A stretch of 64,000 nt of DNA from the NCBI GenBank assembly GCA_021300155.1, contig JAJTID010000005.1, positions 62,001 through 126,000 of the forward strand, in the 5' to 3' direction. Shown here in pieces: positions 27,133 through 35,513 of the stretch. This DNA is from Pirellula sp. Lineage in GTDB: Bacteria > Planctomycetota > Planctomycetia > Pirellulales > Pirellulaceae. Below the pieces are notes generated by a model, which was not told the origin of the DNA, searched no databases, and saw only the letters and a program-made list of their open reading frames with translations. The translations under genes were made by a program, and so were the position numbers. Every line of letters starts with the position of its first letter. Position 1 is the stretch's first letter.

Positions 27133-28413
27133 ATGCCAACCACTACCAATCCGTTCTCCACCATTCGCACTGAGATCGCTGGTATTCCCATCGCAGAAAT
27201 CGTCAAGCAATATGGAAGCCCGACCTATGTGTACGACATGGCCATCATCGAGGAACGAGTACGTGACTTGAGCGCGTTCGATGTGGTTCGCTACGCACAA
27301 AAAGCTTGCAACAACATCGCAATCCTGGATCGCTTGCGTCGCCTCAATGTCGTGGTCGATGCAGTAAGTGCCGGAGAAGTTCGACGCGCGTTGGCGGCTG
27401 GCTTCGAACCGAACGGCGACCCGCACGGTATCGTATTCACGGCCGATGTGATTGATCACGAAGCTTCGAACATCATCAAAGACAAAAAGCTTCACGTGAA
27501 TTGCGGTTCGCCCGATATGATCGATCAACTCGGTGCCATTCTTCCGGGCGCTAGCGCCACATTGCGAATCAATCCTGGGTTCGGGCACGGACACAGTCAA
27601 AAGACCAACACCGGTGGACCACAATCGAAACATGGCATTTGGCACGAACAAGTAGTGGAGTGCCTTCGACGTGCGGACATGCACAACGTCGCAATCACGG
27701 GTCTTCACATGCATATCGGTTCGGGTACCGACCTGGAGCACCTGTCTCAGGTTTGCAGCGCGTTGGAGTCGGTCGCTCATGAAGTCGGCAGAACATTGAC
27801 GACGATCAGCGCCGGAGGTGGGCTACCTGTTCCCTATCGAGCAGGGCAAACCTACGTAGACCTCGATCGATACTTTTCCCTTTGGGACGCATCGCGTAAG
27901 AGGTTGGAAGAAAAGTTTGGGCATGCGATACAGTTGGAGATCGAGCCCGGTCGTTACTTGGTCGCGGAAAGTGGTTTTTTAATCGCTGAGATTCGCGCAG
28001 TCAAGAAAATGGGGGACAACCTGTTCTACCTGCTCGATGCCGGATTCAATGATTTGGCTCGTCCTATTCTTTACGGTGCCTATCATCCTATTTCTATCGC
28101 ACATCGAACGCCCAAGTCATCGGCCGTGCCTCACGTGGATGTGGTCGTGGGCGGCCCATTGTGCGAGTCGGGGGACATCTTCACACAAGAAGAGGGAGGC
28201 TTTGTGGCAAAGCGATCGTTGCCTATTGCATCCGTTGGAGATTACCTCATTCTTGAAGTGGCAGGAGCCTACGGGTTTGTCATGGCGAGCAACTACAACG
28301 GTCGCTACCGAACACCCGAACTGCTCATAGAAAACGGCAGCGTCAAATGTATCCGCAAGAGAGAAACGTTTGAGGATCTCATTCGAGGCGAATCGATTCC
28401 CGCGTTAGGCTAA
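27133..28413 (+). CDS. lysA: Diaminopimelate decarboxylase
   Basis: PLP enzyme that decarboxylates meso-diaminopimelate to lysine, the last step of lysine synthesis. It has 426 residues, the usual length. Lys57 in VRYAQKACNN binds PLP; the barrel motifs GLHMHIGSGT, SAGGGLPVPY and LEIEPGRYLVAESG follow, and the second-subunit Cys lies in GGPLCESGDIF. The family covers diaminopimelate and related decarboxylases, but the order and spacing fit LysA best. The gene precedes the MoxR operon by about 190 bp. Confidence 0.93.
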   Translation: MPTTTNPFSTIRTEIAGIPIAEIVKQYGSPTYVYDMAIIEERVRDLSAFDVVRYAQKACNNIAILDRLRRLNVVVDAVSAGEVRRALAAGFEPNGDPHGIVFTADVIDHEASNIIKDKKLHVNCGSPDMIDQLGAILPGASATLRINPGFGHGHSQKTNTGGPQSKHGIWHEQVVECLRRADMHNVAITGLHMHIGSGTDLEHLSQVCSALESVAHEVGRTLTTISAGGGLPVPYRAGQTYVDLDRYFSLWDASRKRLEEKFGHAIQLEIEPGRYLVAESGFLIAEIRAVKKMGDNLFYLLDAGFNDLARPILYGAYHPISIAHRTPKSSAVPHVDVVVGGPLCESGDIFTQEEGGFVAKRSLPIASVGDYLILEVAGAYGFVMASNYNGRYRTPELLIENGSVKCIRKRETFEDLIRGESIPALG

Positions 28414-28494
28414 AAACATGTCGAAGCGATAGGTTCAGCCTCGTCGAGAATCGTAGCCACGGTTATTGTTCGAGGCATTGGTACTATGTGTGTT

Positions 28495-28515
28495 CTGCTT
28501 CTCTCCTTGAAGCAG
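28495..28515. promoter_or_regulatory. Perfect hairpin upstream of the MoxR operon
   Basis: CTGCTTC (28495-28501), seven bases, then GAAGCAG (28509-28515), about 85 bp before the moxR ATG. There is no T-tract after it, so it is unlikely to be the lysA terminator. It may be an operator or a leader hairpin for the operon. Confidence 0.4.
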
Positions 28516-28601
28516 AAAATTGATGCAAAAATTTTCGGGGCCCGTAGTCTTTGCGTTGACTATTGGCTAAACAACACCTTTTACCACGAGACGGTAGTTC
28601 T

Positions 28602-29591
28602 ATGACGGTCGACGTTCAGAGGATCAAAGAACAAGTCCTTCGCTACTCGGACGACATTGAGGCGATCCGAACTCAAGTTCGGAAAGTCCTGATAGGCCAA
28701 GATGTGATGCTGTCGCGTCTCCTGATTGCGCTCTTCACGGGCGGTCACGTTCTCCTGGAAGGGCTGCCGGGACTGGCGAAGACGACAGCGATCAAAGCGT
28801 TGGCAAGTGCCATCCAATGCAAGTTCAATCGTATTCAGTTCACGCCGGATTTGTTGCCCGCGGATTTGATCGGTACGATGATCTACAACCCGCGTGAAGG
28901 TTCGTTCGGGACTCGGAAAGGTCCGATTTTTGCCAACCTGATTTTGGCCGACGAAATTAATCGAGCTCCCTCCAAAGTGCAATCGGCACTCTTAGAAGCG
29001 ATGCAAGAACGGCAAGTCACGATTGGCGAAACGACATATACCTTAGACGAGCCGTTCCTCGTGTTGGCAACTCAGAATCCGATTGAGCAGGAAGGTACCT
29101 ATCCGCTGCCGGAAGCGCAGGTCGACCGCTTCATGTTGAAGGTCGTCGTGGGATACCCGAACAAAGCAGAAGAAAGAAAAGTGGTTGATGCTGCACTGGA
29201 CGATGTCCGTCGCGAAGTGCAACCTGTTCTGCAACCTAGCCGGCTTGCCGAAATCAAACAAACGGTCGCTTCGATTTACATGGATGACAAGATCAAGGAT
29301 TATGTCCTCGATGTTGTTGCCGCGACTCGCAATCCAGAACATTACAAATTGAAAGAACTCAAGCCGTTGATCCAGTGTGGAGCTTCGCCTCGAGCTTCAA
29401 TCAATTTATGTATCGCAGCAAGAGCCAATGCATTCCTCTCTTCTCGCGGTTATGTGACGCCGCAAGATGTGAAAGACATTGCGTTTGACGTGATGCGGCA
29501 TCGCATCCTGTTGACCTATGAAGCCGAGGCCGAAGAGACCACCTCGGATGATGTTGTGCGACGTGTTCTGGAGACTGTACCTGTTCCATAA
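28602..29591 (+). CDS. moxR: MoxR-family AAA+ ATPase
   Basis: Cytoplasmic AAA+ ATPase of 329 residues, thought to act as a chaperone for von Willebrand factor-A proteins encoded beside it. Walker A is at residues 54-61 (GLPGLAKT), Walker B at [10 protein letters not shown], sensor 1 at [21 protein letters not shown], and the arginine finger region at [10 protein letters not shown]. The ATG at 28602 was preferred to an in-frame TTG at 28563. It opens a run of six tightly packed genes through 38243; the next gene begins 3 bp after its stop. Confidence 0.94.
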   Translation: MTVDVQRIKEQVLRYSDDIEAIRTQVRKVLIGQDVMLSRLLIALFTGGHVLLEGLPGLAKTTAIKALASAIQCKFNRIQFTPDLLPADLIGTMIYNPREGSFGTRKGPIFANLILADEINRAPSKVQSALLEAMQERQVTIGETTYTLDEPFLVLATQNPIEQEGTYPLPEAQVDRFMLKVVVGYPNKAEERKVVDAALDDVRREVQPVLQPSRLAEIKQTVASIYMDDKIKDYVLDVVAATRNPEHYKLKELKPLIQCGASPRASINLCIAARANAFLSSRGYVTPQDVKDIAFDVMRHRILLTYEAEAEETTSDDVVRRVLETVPVP

Positions 29592-29594
29592 CCA

Positions 29595-30476
29595 ATGGCA
29601 AGAGAACTCGAAGAAATACTGAAAGACGTTCGACGAATTCAGATTGTTGCTCGGCGACAAGTGAACGATCTGTTGGCGGGTGAGTACGTCAGCACTTTCA
29701 AGGGTCGAGGGATGGAGTTCGACTCCGTTCGAGAGTATGTCCCTGGAGACGATATCCGTTCCATCGATTGGAATGTTACGGCACGTTCTGATGCCCCATT
29801 TGTGAAAACATTTTGCGAAGAGCGAGAACTGACGGTTCTCATTGCGGTCGACATCTCCGCCTCGTCTGTCTTCGGTTCGCTGTTGCGGTCTAAGCATGAG
29901 ACGGCCGTCGAAATTGCTGCAGTTCTCATGTTCGCGGCTCTCACGAATAATGATAAAGTTGGTTTGCTGTTGTTCGCGAACAGCGTTGTGCGCTACATCC
30001 CGCCGCGCAAAGGAAGAGGCAGCGTTTTGCGATTGGTTCGAGAATTATTGAGTGTCGAACCGATCAAGGAATCGACCGATATCTCATCGGCACTGCAATA
30101 CATTGGACGAGTGCAGCGACGCAAATGTATCGTGTTTATGCTGAGCGACTTCCTCGGGGCGGACTTCAGCCAAGCTCTCTCGATTGCAAACCAAAAGCAC
30201 GATTGCGTTGCGGTCACGATTGCAGATCCTCGCGAAGAAACACTTCCTAATGTTGGTTTCGTAACGTTAAAGGATGCCGAAACGGACGAGCTTCTGGAAA
30301 TCGACACATCGAACGTTCGAGTCCGTAGTTGGTTTGAGCTTCGAGCCAAGGGACGCGAGGCCCTACTGGCGGAACGCCTTCGAAAAGCAGGTGTCGATCG
30401 CCTAGAAATCCGTACCGACCGCCCCTACGCGACGAGCTTGCAACGTTTCTTTCACAATAGGGAACGCAAACGATGA
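29595..30476 (+). CDS. DUF58 protein with vWA-like fold
   Basis: DUF58 protein of 293 residues, the standard partner of MoxR. The DUF58 core is at about 39-64 (GMEFDSVREYVPGDDIRSID). A vWA-like region follows, with a metal-site motif beginning at Asp86 (AVDISASS). It has no signal peptide or membrane segment, so it probably sits at the cytoplasmic face. Its stop codon overlaps the start of the next gene by four bases (ATGA), a sign of coupled translation. Confidence 0.93.
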   Translation: MARELEEILKDVRRIQIVARRQVNDLLAGEYVSTFKGRGMEFDSVREYVPGDDIRSIDWNVTARSDAPFVKTFCEERELTVLIAVDISASSVFGSLLRSKHETAVEIAAVLMFAALTNNDKVGLLLFANSVVRYIPPRKGRGSVLRLVRELLSVEPIKESTDISSALQYIGRVQRRKCIVFMLSDFLGADFSQALSIANQKHDCVAVTIADPREETLPNVGFVTLKDAETDELLEIDTSNVRVRSWFELRAKGREALLAERLRKAGVDRLEIRTDRPYATSLQRFFHNRERKR

Positions 30477-31537
30477 ATGCTCGCGAATCATACTTGCCAG
30501 CTGGCTTAACGTATCGAATTGCGGTCCTCTTTCTTTGCATGGGCTGTGCGACAACCGATCCCGTTAGCCAAAAATCCGATCGCGATTCCATCACGCGTAC
30601 CGCCAACAAAGGGGAAGTGGAGTTAACGATTCAGTTATCTCCCAAGAATCCGCGATTGTCGGATCTTGTCGAGATGGAGGTTAGAGTATCTTTCCCGAAC
30701 CATATCAAAATCGAGCCGCCCGTCTTTGGACAATCTGTTGGGGACTTTGCTGTTCGTGATTACGGCGAAAGAAAATCGAAGATCGAATCAAAAAACGATT
30801 CGCAGGAAAACGATTCCTCGGTCAAGGAACATCGATTGTTTCGTTATCAGTTAGAACCGATGTTCAGCGGCCGGCATTTGATTCGTTCCATTCCGATTGT
30901 CTTTGCAAAGTCCGATAGCCCTGATGATTCACGTGAAATCATTCAATCGGAACCGATCGAGGTGGATGTGCAATCGGACTTAGGAGACGCCGCACCAGAC
31001 TTAGCCAACGTCGATCCCATGCTCGATCCTTTAGGGACCAACTCGATTCGCACGACCACATGGGTAATCGGTCTCTTGGTCGCAGTGATTGCGTCGGCTT
31101 TGGTATTATTCCTTCGGTCTCGAAAGAAAAAGCCAATCGAGCAACCCACTCTTCCACCGGATGTGATCGCAAGCCTCGAGTTGGACCGATTGATCCAAGA
31201 AGATTTACCACGACAAGGCCGAGTCAAGGAGTTCTATCTGCGTTTGACAGGGATCGTCCGAGAATACATCGAAGGAACAACAGGCCTTCGTGCTCCAGAG
31301 CAAACAACCGAAGAATTCCTTCGAGAAGTGCGACATAGCGATCGGTTCGATGGCTCGCATGCTGTCCGACTTCAAGACTTTTTGGAAGCGGCCGACATGG
31401 TGAAGTATGCGGCACAACAACCGAACGAAGACAACATCTCTCAGTCGCTATCTCGCGCTAAAGAGTTCATTAGCACTCGCTTTATACGCGCTGCCGCAAG
31501 CGACGACGCGCGGCTCACGCCAGGAGGTCGCAGCTAA
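30473..31537 (+). CDS. Membrane protein of the MoxR/Bat operon
   Basis: Envelope protein of 354 residues. The N-terminus looks like a signal sequence, possibly a lipoprotein signal with a weak lipobox (LFLCMGC, Cys25). A beta-rich extracytoplasmic region of about 150 residues resembles part of BatD (FPNHIKIEPPVFG), followed by one membrane segment (TTWVIGLLVAVIASALVLFL) and a helical cytoplasmic tail (EFYLRLTGIVREYIEG). The layout is like DUF4381/BatD-tail proteins encoded in the same place in other MoxR operons. The stop overlaps the next start by one base (TAATG). The exact family is uncertain. Confidence 0.75.
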   Translation: MNARESYLPAGLTYRIAVLFLCMGCATTDPVSQKSDRDSITRTANKGEVELTIQLSPKNPRLSDLVEMEVRVSFPNHIKIEPPVFGQSVGDFAVRDYGERKSKIESKNDSQENDSSVKEHRLFRYQLEPMFSGRHLIRSIPIVFAKSDSPDDSREIIQSEPIEVDVQSDLGDAAPDLANVDPMLDPLGTNSIRTTTWVIGLLVAVIASALVLFLRSRKKKPIEQPTLPPDVIASLELDRLIQEDLPRQGRVKEFYLRLTGIVREYIEGTTGLRAPEQTTEEFLREVRHSDRFDGSHAVRLQDFLEAADMVKYAAQQPNEDNISQSLSRAKEFISTRFIRAAASDDARLTPGGRS

Positions 31538-32613
31538 TGGAAGCGTTTCGATTCTACTCTTGGTATTGGCTCGCGTGCATTCCTGTCGCGATCGCTCTTA
31601 CGGCTTGGAGTCTTCGAAAACGTTCACAACCACACGTGCTCTTTTCGAGTATCGAGACATTCAAGTCATTGCCGATTAGCTTTCTGCAGAGAATTAAAGC
31701 GTTACTGCCTTGGTTCCAGTTGCTCGGTTTCGTTCTGCTTCTGGTCGGATTGGCTAGACCGCAAGCTGGCAAAAGCGAGTCGCGAATCAGCGGCCAAGGA
31801 ATCGCGATCGAGTTGGTGCTCGACGTCTCTGGCTCCATGGAGGCTCTCGACTTTGAACTTGAGGGTAAGGAAGTAAATCGGCTAAAAGCGGTCAAGCATG
31901 TAGTGCGCGAGTTCGTGATTGGTTCTCGAGCCAGCGGCCTCAAGGGGCGACGCGATGATCAAGTCGGTATCGTCGCCTTTGGTGGATTCGCAGACAGCAA
32001 GTGTCCATTGACCCTCGATCATGGCGCGTTAGTCGATATTGTTGATTCATTGCAAATTCCAAAAGCGATCCGCGATCGACGCGGTCGGATCATCAACGAA
32101 GAAGCGCTTCAAGAAGAGTTAGCGACGGCGATCGGCGACGGATTGGCACTGGGTGTCGACCGGTTGAAGAATGCCACAGCCAAGAGCAAGGTTGTTGTCC
32201 TGCTTACGGACGGTGATAGCAATGCAGGAGCGATCGAACCGCTCGATGCCGCACAGATCGCGAAAGAACTCGGCATCAAAGTTTATACCATTGGCATTGG
32301 AAGCAACGGTGTCGTTCCAGTGCCGCGCGAAGACAATTTCGGCGGTACCGTTCTGGTTCCCGCACAGTTCAAAATCGATGAACAACTTTTACGGGAGATC
32401 GCGGATATCACCGGTGGCGTTTATTTCAACGCGTCCGATTTGCAGGGGCTATCCGATGTCTACGCAAAGATCGATCAGCTTGAAAAGAGCGAATTGGAGG
32501 AGACAAAGTTCTCTCAATACACAGAACTGTACCCCTGGTTCGTTAGTGTTGGGTTAGCATTACTTAGCGTTGTTCATCTGTTGCGGCAAACTCGATTCCG
32601 GGCACTGACGTAG
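31537..32613 (+). CDS. batA: BatA-like von Willebrand factor-A membrane protein
   Basis: Membrane-anchored vWA protein of 358 residues. An N-terminal hydrophobic pair (residues about 8-25 and 58-75) places the vWA domain on one side of the membrane; the domain holds the metal-ion adhesion motif DVSGS at 96-100, with the later Thr/Asp parts VVVLLTDGDSNAG. A final hydrophobic helix lies at about 337-352. This is the BatA pattern of the aerotolerance-type operon. MoxR and DUF58 proteins upstream are its expected partners. Ligand unknown. Confidence 0.9.
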   Translation: MEAFRFYSWYWLACIPVAIALTAWSLRKRSQPHVLFSSIETFKSLPISFLQRIKALLPWFQLLGFVLLLVGLARPQAGKSESRISGQGIAIELVLDVSGSMEALDFELEGKEVNRLKAVKHVVREFVIGSRASGLKGRRDDQVGIVAFGGFADSKCPLTLDHGALVDIVDSLQIPKAIRDRRGRIINEEALQEELATAIGDGLALGVDRLKNATAKSKVVVLLTDGDSNAGAIEPLDAAQIAKELGIKVYTIGIGSNGVVPVPREDNFGGTVLVPAQFKIDEQLLREIADITGGVYFNASDLQGLSDVYAKIDQLEKSELEETKFSQYTELYPWFVSVGLALLSVVHLLRQTRFRALT

Positions 32614-32632
32614 AGAATACCAAGGTGTAATT

Positions 32633-35509
32633 ATGGAATGGCGAAATCCAAGCGTGCTCTTCAGTTTGATTCCGTTGACATTGGTTTGGGTCGGAATCTC
32701 GATCTATGGTTTTCAACGCAACATCAGTTTACGAAGCAAGTTCTTGGAAATTCCGATGACTGCGAAGTTGATGCCCACTGCTTCGTTACCTCGTTTTTTG
32801 GCGAGACTATTGTTGCAACTGGTGGGTGTCGTGTCATTGGTAGTGGCTTTGGCCGGGCCACAGTTTGGAGAGATCGTTGAAATGACGGCGCCCAAAGGAA
32901 GCGACCTTTATGTGTTGCTCGACGTGTCTCGATCTATGTTAGCTAACGATGTTCCGCCGACTCGTTTGGATCGCGCGAAGTCCGATATCACTGCGCTCTC
33001 CAATCGGCTCAATGGAGAGCGTATAGGACTGATCGTCTTTGCTGGGCAAGCGGTCGTGAAGTGCCCATTGACGATCGATTATGAATCGTTTCGACGCACT
33101 TTGGCCGATGTCGATACCAACAGTGCACCGCGAGGAGGGACAGCCATCGGCGATGCGATTCGAAAAGCGATGGAGGTCTTCGTCACAACATCGCAGCGAC
33201 ATCAAGCGATTCTACTTATCTCCGATGGTGACGATCAGGAATCGTACCCCCTGGATGCGGCTGAGTTTGCTTCGGAACGAGGTGTTACAATCTTCGCCGT
33301 TGGATTGGGGGATGCTTTAACCGGCGCGCGTATTCCAGAGAAACCGAACTCGGGTAGCTTCGTAGAATTCGGTGGCGAGCAAGTGTGGAGCAAGCTAGAC
33401 AATACTCTCTTGGAGCAAATAGCCACGAAGACTTCGGGCGTCTACGTTCCTGCGGGGACCCAAGCGTACGATCTTGGGAAAATCTATTCCGACTATCTAG
33501 CTGGCCGGGAAGGTGAAGCAACCGATATGCAGAAACGAGTGAAACGCGCCGATCAATTTCAGTGGTTCCTTGCGGTTGGCTTGTTCGCGATGTTGTGCGA
33601 GCTTTGTATGCACAGCTACCGTAAGCTGCCCCAGATTGGAAGTATAGTGACGGTTAGCACTTCGATGAACAGGGCGGCAGGTATTCTATTTCTATTCGCA
33701 TGCATGCTAGTTCCGTCTGTGGTTGCTGAAGATGCCACGCAACGCATTCAGCAGGGAATCAAACTTTACTCCGAAAGTAAATTCCAAGACGCGAGCGAAG
33801 CCTTCGCTACAGCGTCCGAGATTCTACAAAAGGACAACGATACTCAATCTTCATTGGCCACGTTTGACCAAGCGTGTGCGGAACATCGACTAGGAAATCG
33901 TGAAAAAGCCATCGACCTCTACCTGAAGGCCGCGATGTCCAAAGACCGCTCCCTGGCATCCAAGTCCCAATTTAATTTAGGGAAATTGCAGGTGGAGGCA
34001 TTGATGGAGAAATCCAATGCTTCTTCCGATTCGTCCAAATCTGAACAGCCCGCAAAGCCCGAGGAGATCATCAAACTTCGCGAAGAAATCGTCGATCTGG
34101 CGAAGCAAGCGATCACTGCCTATCGCAATAGCCTCGAATTAGATGGGGAAAACTTGCCCGCTCGCCGCAATTTGGAAATCGTTCGCCAGTGGTTGAAGCT
34201 TACCACCGATCGATGGCGTGAGGAAGATCGTCAGAAGCGGCGTGATGAAACGAACCTGTTGCAGTTCCTGGATTACCTCATCGAAACGGAACAGAGCATT
34301 TTCCGAGAGTCATCGCAACTCAAGGATCTTTACGCACTCGATCGTCATGCCGAACTCAAACAGGTCCAAGATGAACTCATCGATGAGATCCCAACACTGC
34401 GCAGTAAGATCACAGATACACTGACAAAAAAAGAAGCCCCTAACAACCCTTCATCGAATGATCCCAAGACAGCAGCCTCCGAAAAAGAAGTCGAGAAAGC
34501 GATCGAGATGTTGGAAAACTGGGTCGATACGGCTCGCGAACACATGCGACAATCTTCGCGTACTCTAGGTCAGTTTCGCGCTTCGGAATCTTTTGTCTCG
34601 CAGCAAAACGCCGTGGATGAGCTCGAGAAAATCTGGGACGCCGTAGCGCCATTCCAAGCGGTACTCGGCAAGGCACTCGCAGAACAAACAAAGATCGTGA
34701 ACGATCTCAAGCCGACTGAGAACGGTCGTGAATCATTGGACGTCGAGGATGAAATTCCAGAGAAGATACTCAAGGATCAACAGCGTACTTTGGCCCGCAC
34801 ACGATTGCTCGCACCAAAGGCAGAAGCCGAGTTGTCTATGTTGAAGCAGGCTCCGACTCCGGAGGCAATTGCTCCGCAAACCGAACTTGAACAGAAAGCG
34901 GAATACGACGCAGCTCCGGAGCAATTGACAGAAGAACAGAAGCGTGAGAAAGCCAAGGAAGGCTTGCAAAAAGCTATTGAACTTGCTCCTGCCGCTGTCG
35001 AGGCGATGATCAATGCGATCGCGAATATTCAAAAGAAGAACAAATCTGATTCAGTGATTAGTGCTGAAGAGGCACGCAGGATTTTGGAGGAGATAGCAAA
35101 ATCTCAGCCTCCACCGCCTCCGCAGGAGAACCAACAGCAAAACAACGATCAGCAGCAAAACGACACGAACCAAGATCAACAGCAGAATCAGAATAAAGAC
35201 GATTCGCAATCCAACAAGGATAAGAGTCAAGCGGATCCGAAACAGCCCGAGGATTCAGAAAAGAAAGAGAACGACCAAGAGAAAGAGTCAAAGCCCGACG
35301 AGAATCAAAAAGATTCTTCTGACCAGAAGAATAAAGATGCCAAGGACCAAACAAAGCAGAATGGAAAAGCTGAAGATAAAAAGATGTCGCAGGATCGAAT
35401 CGAAGAAGCGCTTCGCAAAGTGAGAGAGCGAGAAGCAGAGAAACGAGAGCGAGATCGACAAATGAAAACCCGTGCTTATGGACGTCCTTCGGTCGAAAAG
35501 GATTGGTGA
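32633..35509 (+). CDS. batB: BatB-like vWA protein fused to TPR and a charged C-terminal region
   Basis: Fusion of 958 residues. Residues 1-330 are a BatB-like membrane vWA protein with two N-terminal membrane helices, the metal site DVSRS (97-101) and a closing helix near 310-325. A further hydrophobic stretch (AAGILFLFACMLVPSVVAED) then leads into BatC-like TPR repeats (about 365-450) and a long helical region. Residues about 825-915 are extremely Gln/Asn/Asp/Lys-rich. The end (RAYGRPSVEKDW) matches the usual BatC C-terminus. In many bacteria BatB and BatC are separate genes. The gene begins 19 bp after batA. Confidence 0.87.
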   Translation: MEWRNPSVLFSLIPLTLVWVGISIYGFQRNISLRSKFLEIPMTAKLMPTASLPRFLARLLLQLVGVVSLVVALAGPQFGEIVEMTAPKGSDLYVLLDVSRSMLANDVPPTRLDRAKSDITALSNRLNGERIGLIVFAGQAVVKCPLTIDYESFRRTLADVDTNSAPRGGTAIGDAIRKAMEVFVTTSQRHQAILLISDGDDQESYPLDAAEFASERGVTIFAVGLGDALTGARIPEKPNSGSFVEFGGEQVWSKLDNTLLEQIATKTSGVYVPAGTQAYDLGKIYSDYLAGREGEATDMQKRVKRADQFQWFLAVGLFAMLCELCMHSYRKLPQIGSIVTVSTSMNRAAGILFLFACMLVPSVVAEDATQRIQQGIKLYSESKFQDASEAFATASEILQKDNDTQSSLATFDQACAEHRLGNREKAIDLYLKAAMSKDRSLASKSQFNLGKLQVEALMEKSNASSDSSKSEQPAKPEEIIKLREEIVDLAKQAITAYRNSLELDGENLPARRNLEIVRQWLKLTTDRWREEDRQKRRDETNLLQFLDYLIETEQSIFRESSQLKDLYALDRHAELKQVQDELIDEIPTLRSKITDTLTKKEAPNNPSSNDPKTAASEKEVEKAIEMLENWVDTAREHMRQSSRTLGQFRASESFVSQQNAVDELEKIWDAVAPFQAVLGKALAEQTKIVNDLKPTENGRESLDVEDEIPEKILKDQQRTLARTRLLAPKAEAELSMLKQAPTPEAIAPQTELEQKAEYDAAPEQLTEEQKREKAKEGLQKAIELAPAAVEAMINAIANIQKKNKSDSVISAEEARRILEEIAKSQPPPPPQENQQQNNDQQQNDTNQDQQQNQNKDDSQSNKDKSQADPKQPEDSEKKENDQEKESKPDENQKDSSDQKNKDAKDQTKQNGKAEDKKMSQDRIEEALRKVREREAEKRERDRQMKTRAYGRPSVEKDW

Positions 35510-35513
35510 GAGA

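Noticed and set aside
27109-27780. 223-codon minus-strand frame
   Set aside because: It is antisense to lysA, whose PLP-lysine and barrel motifs are intact.
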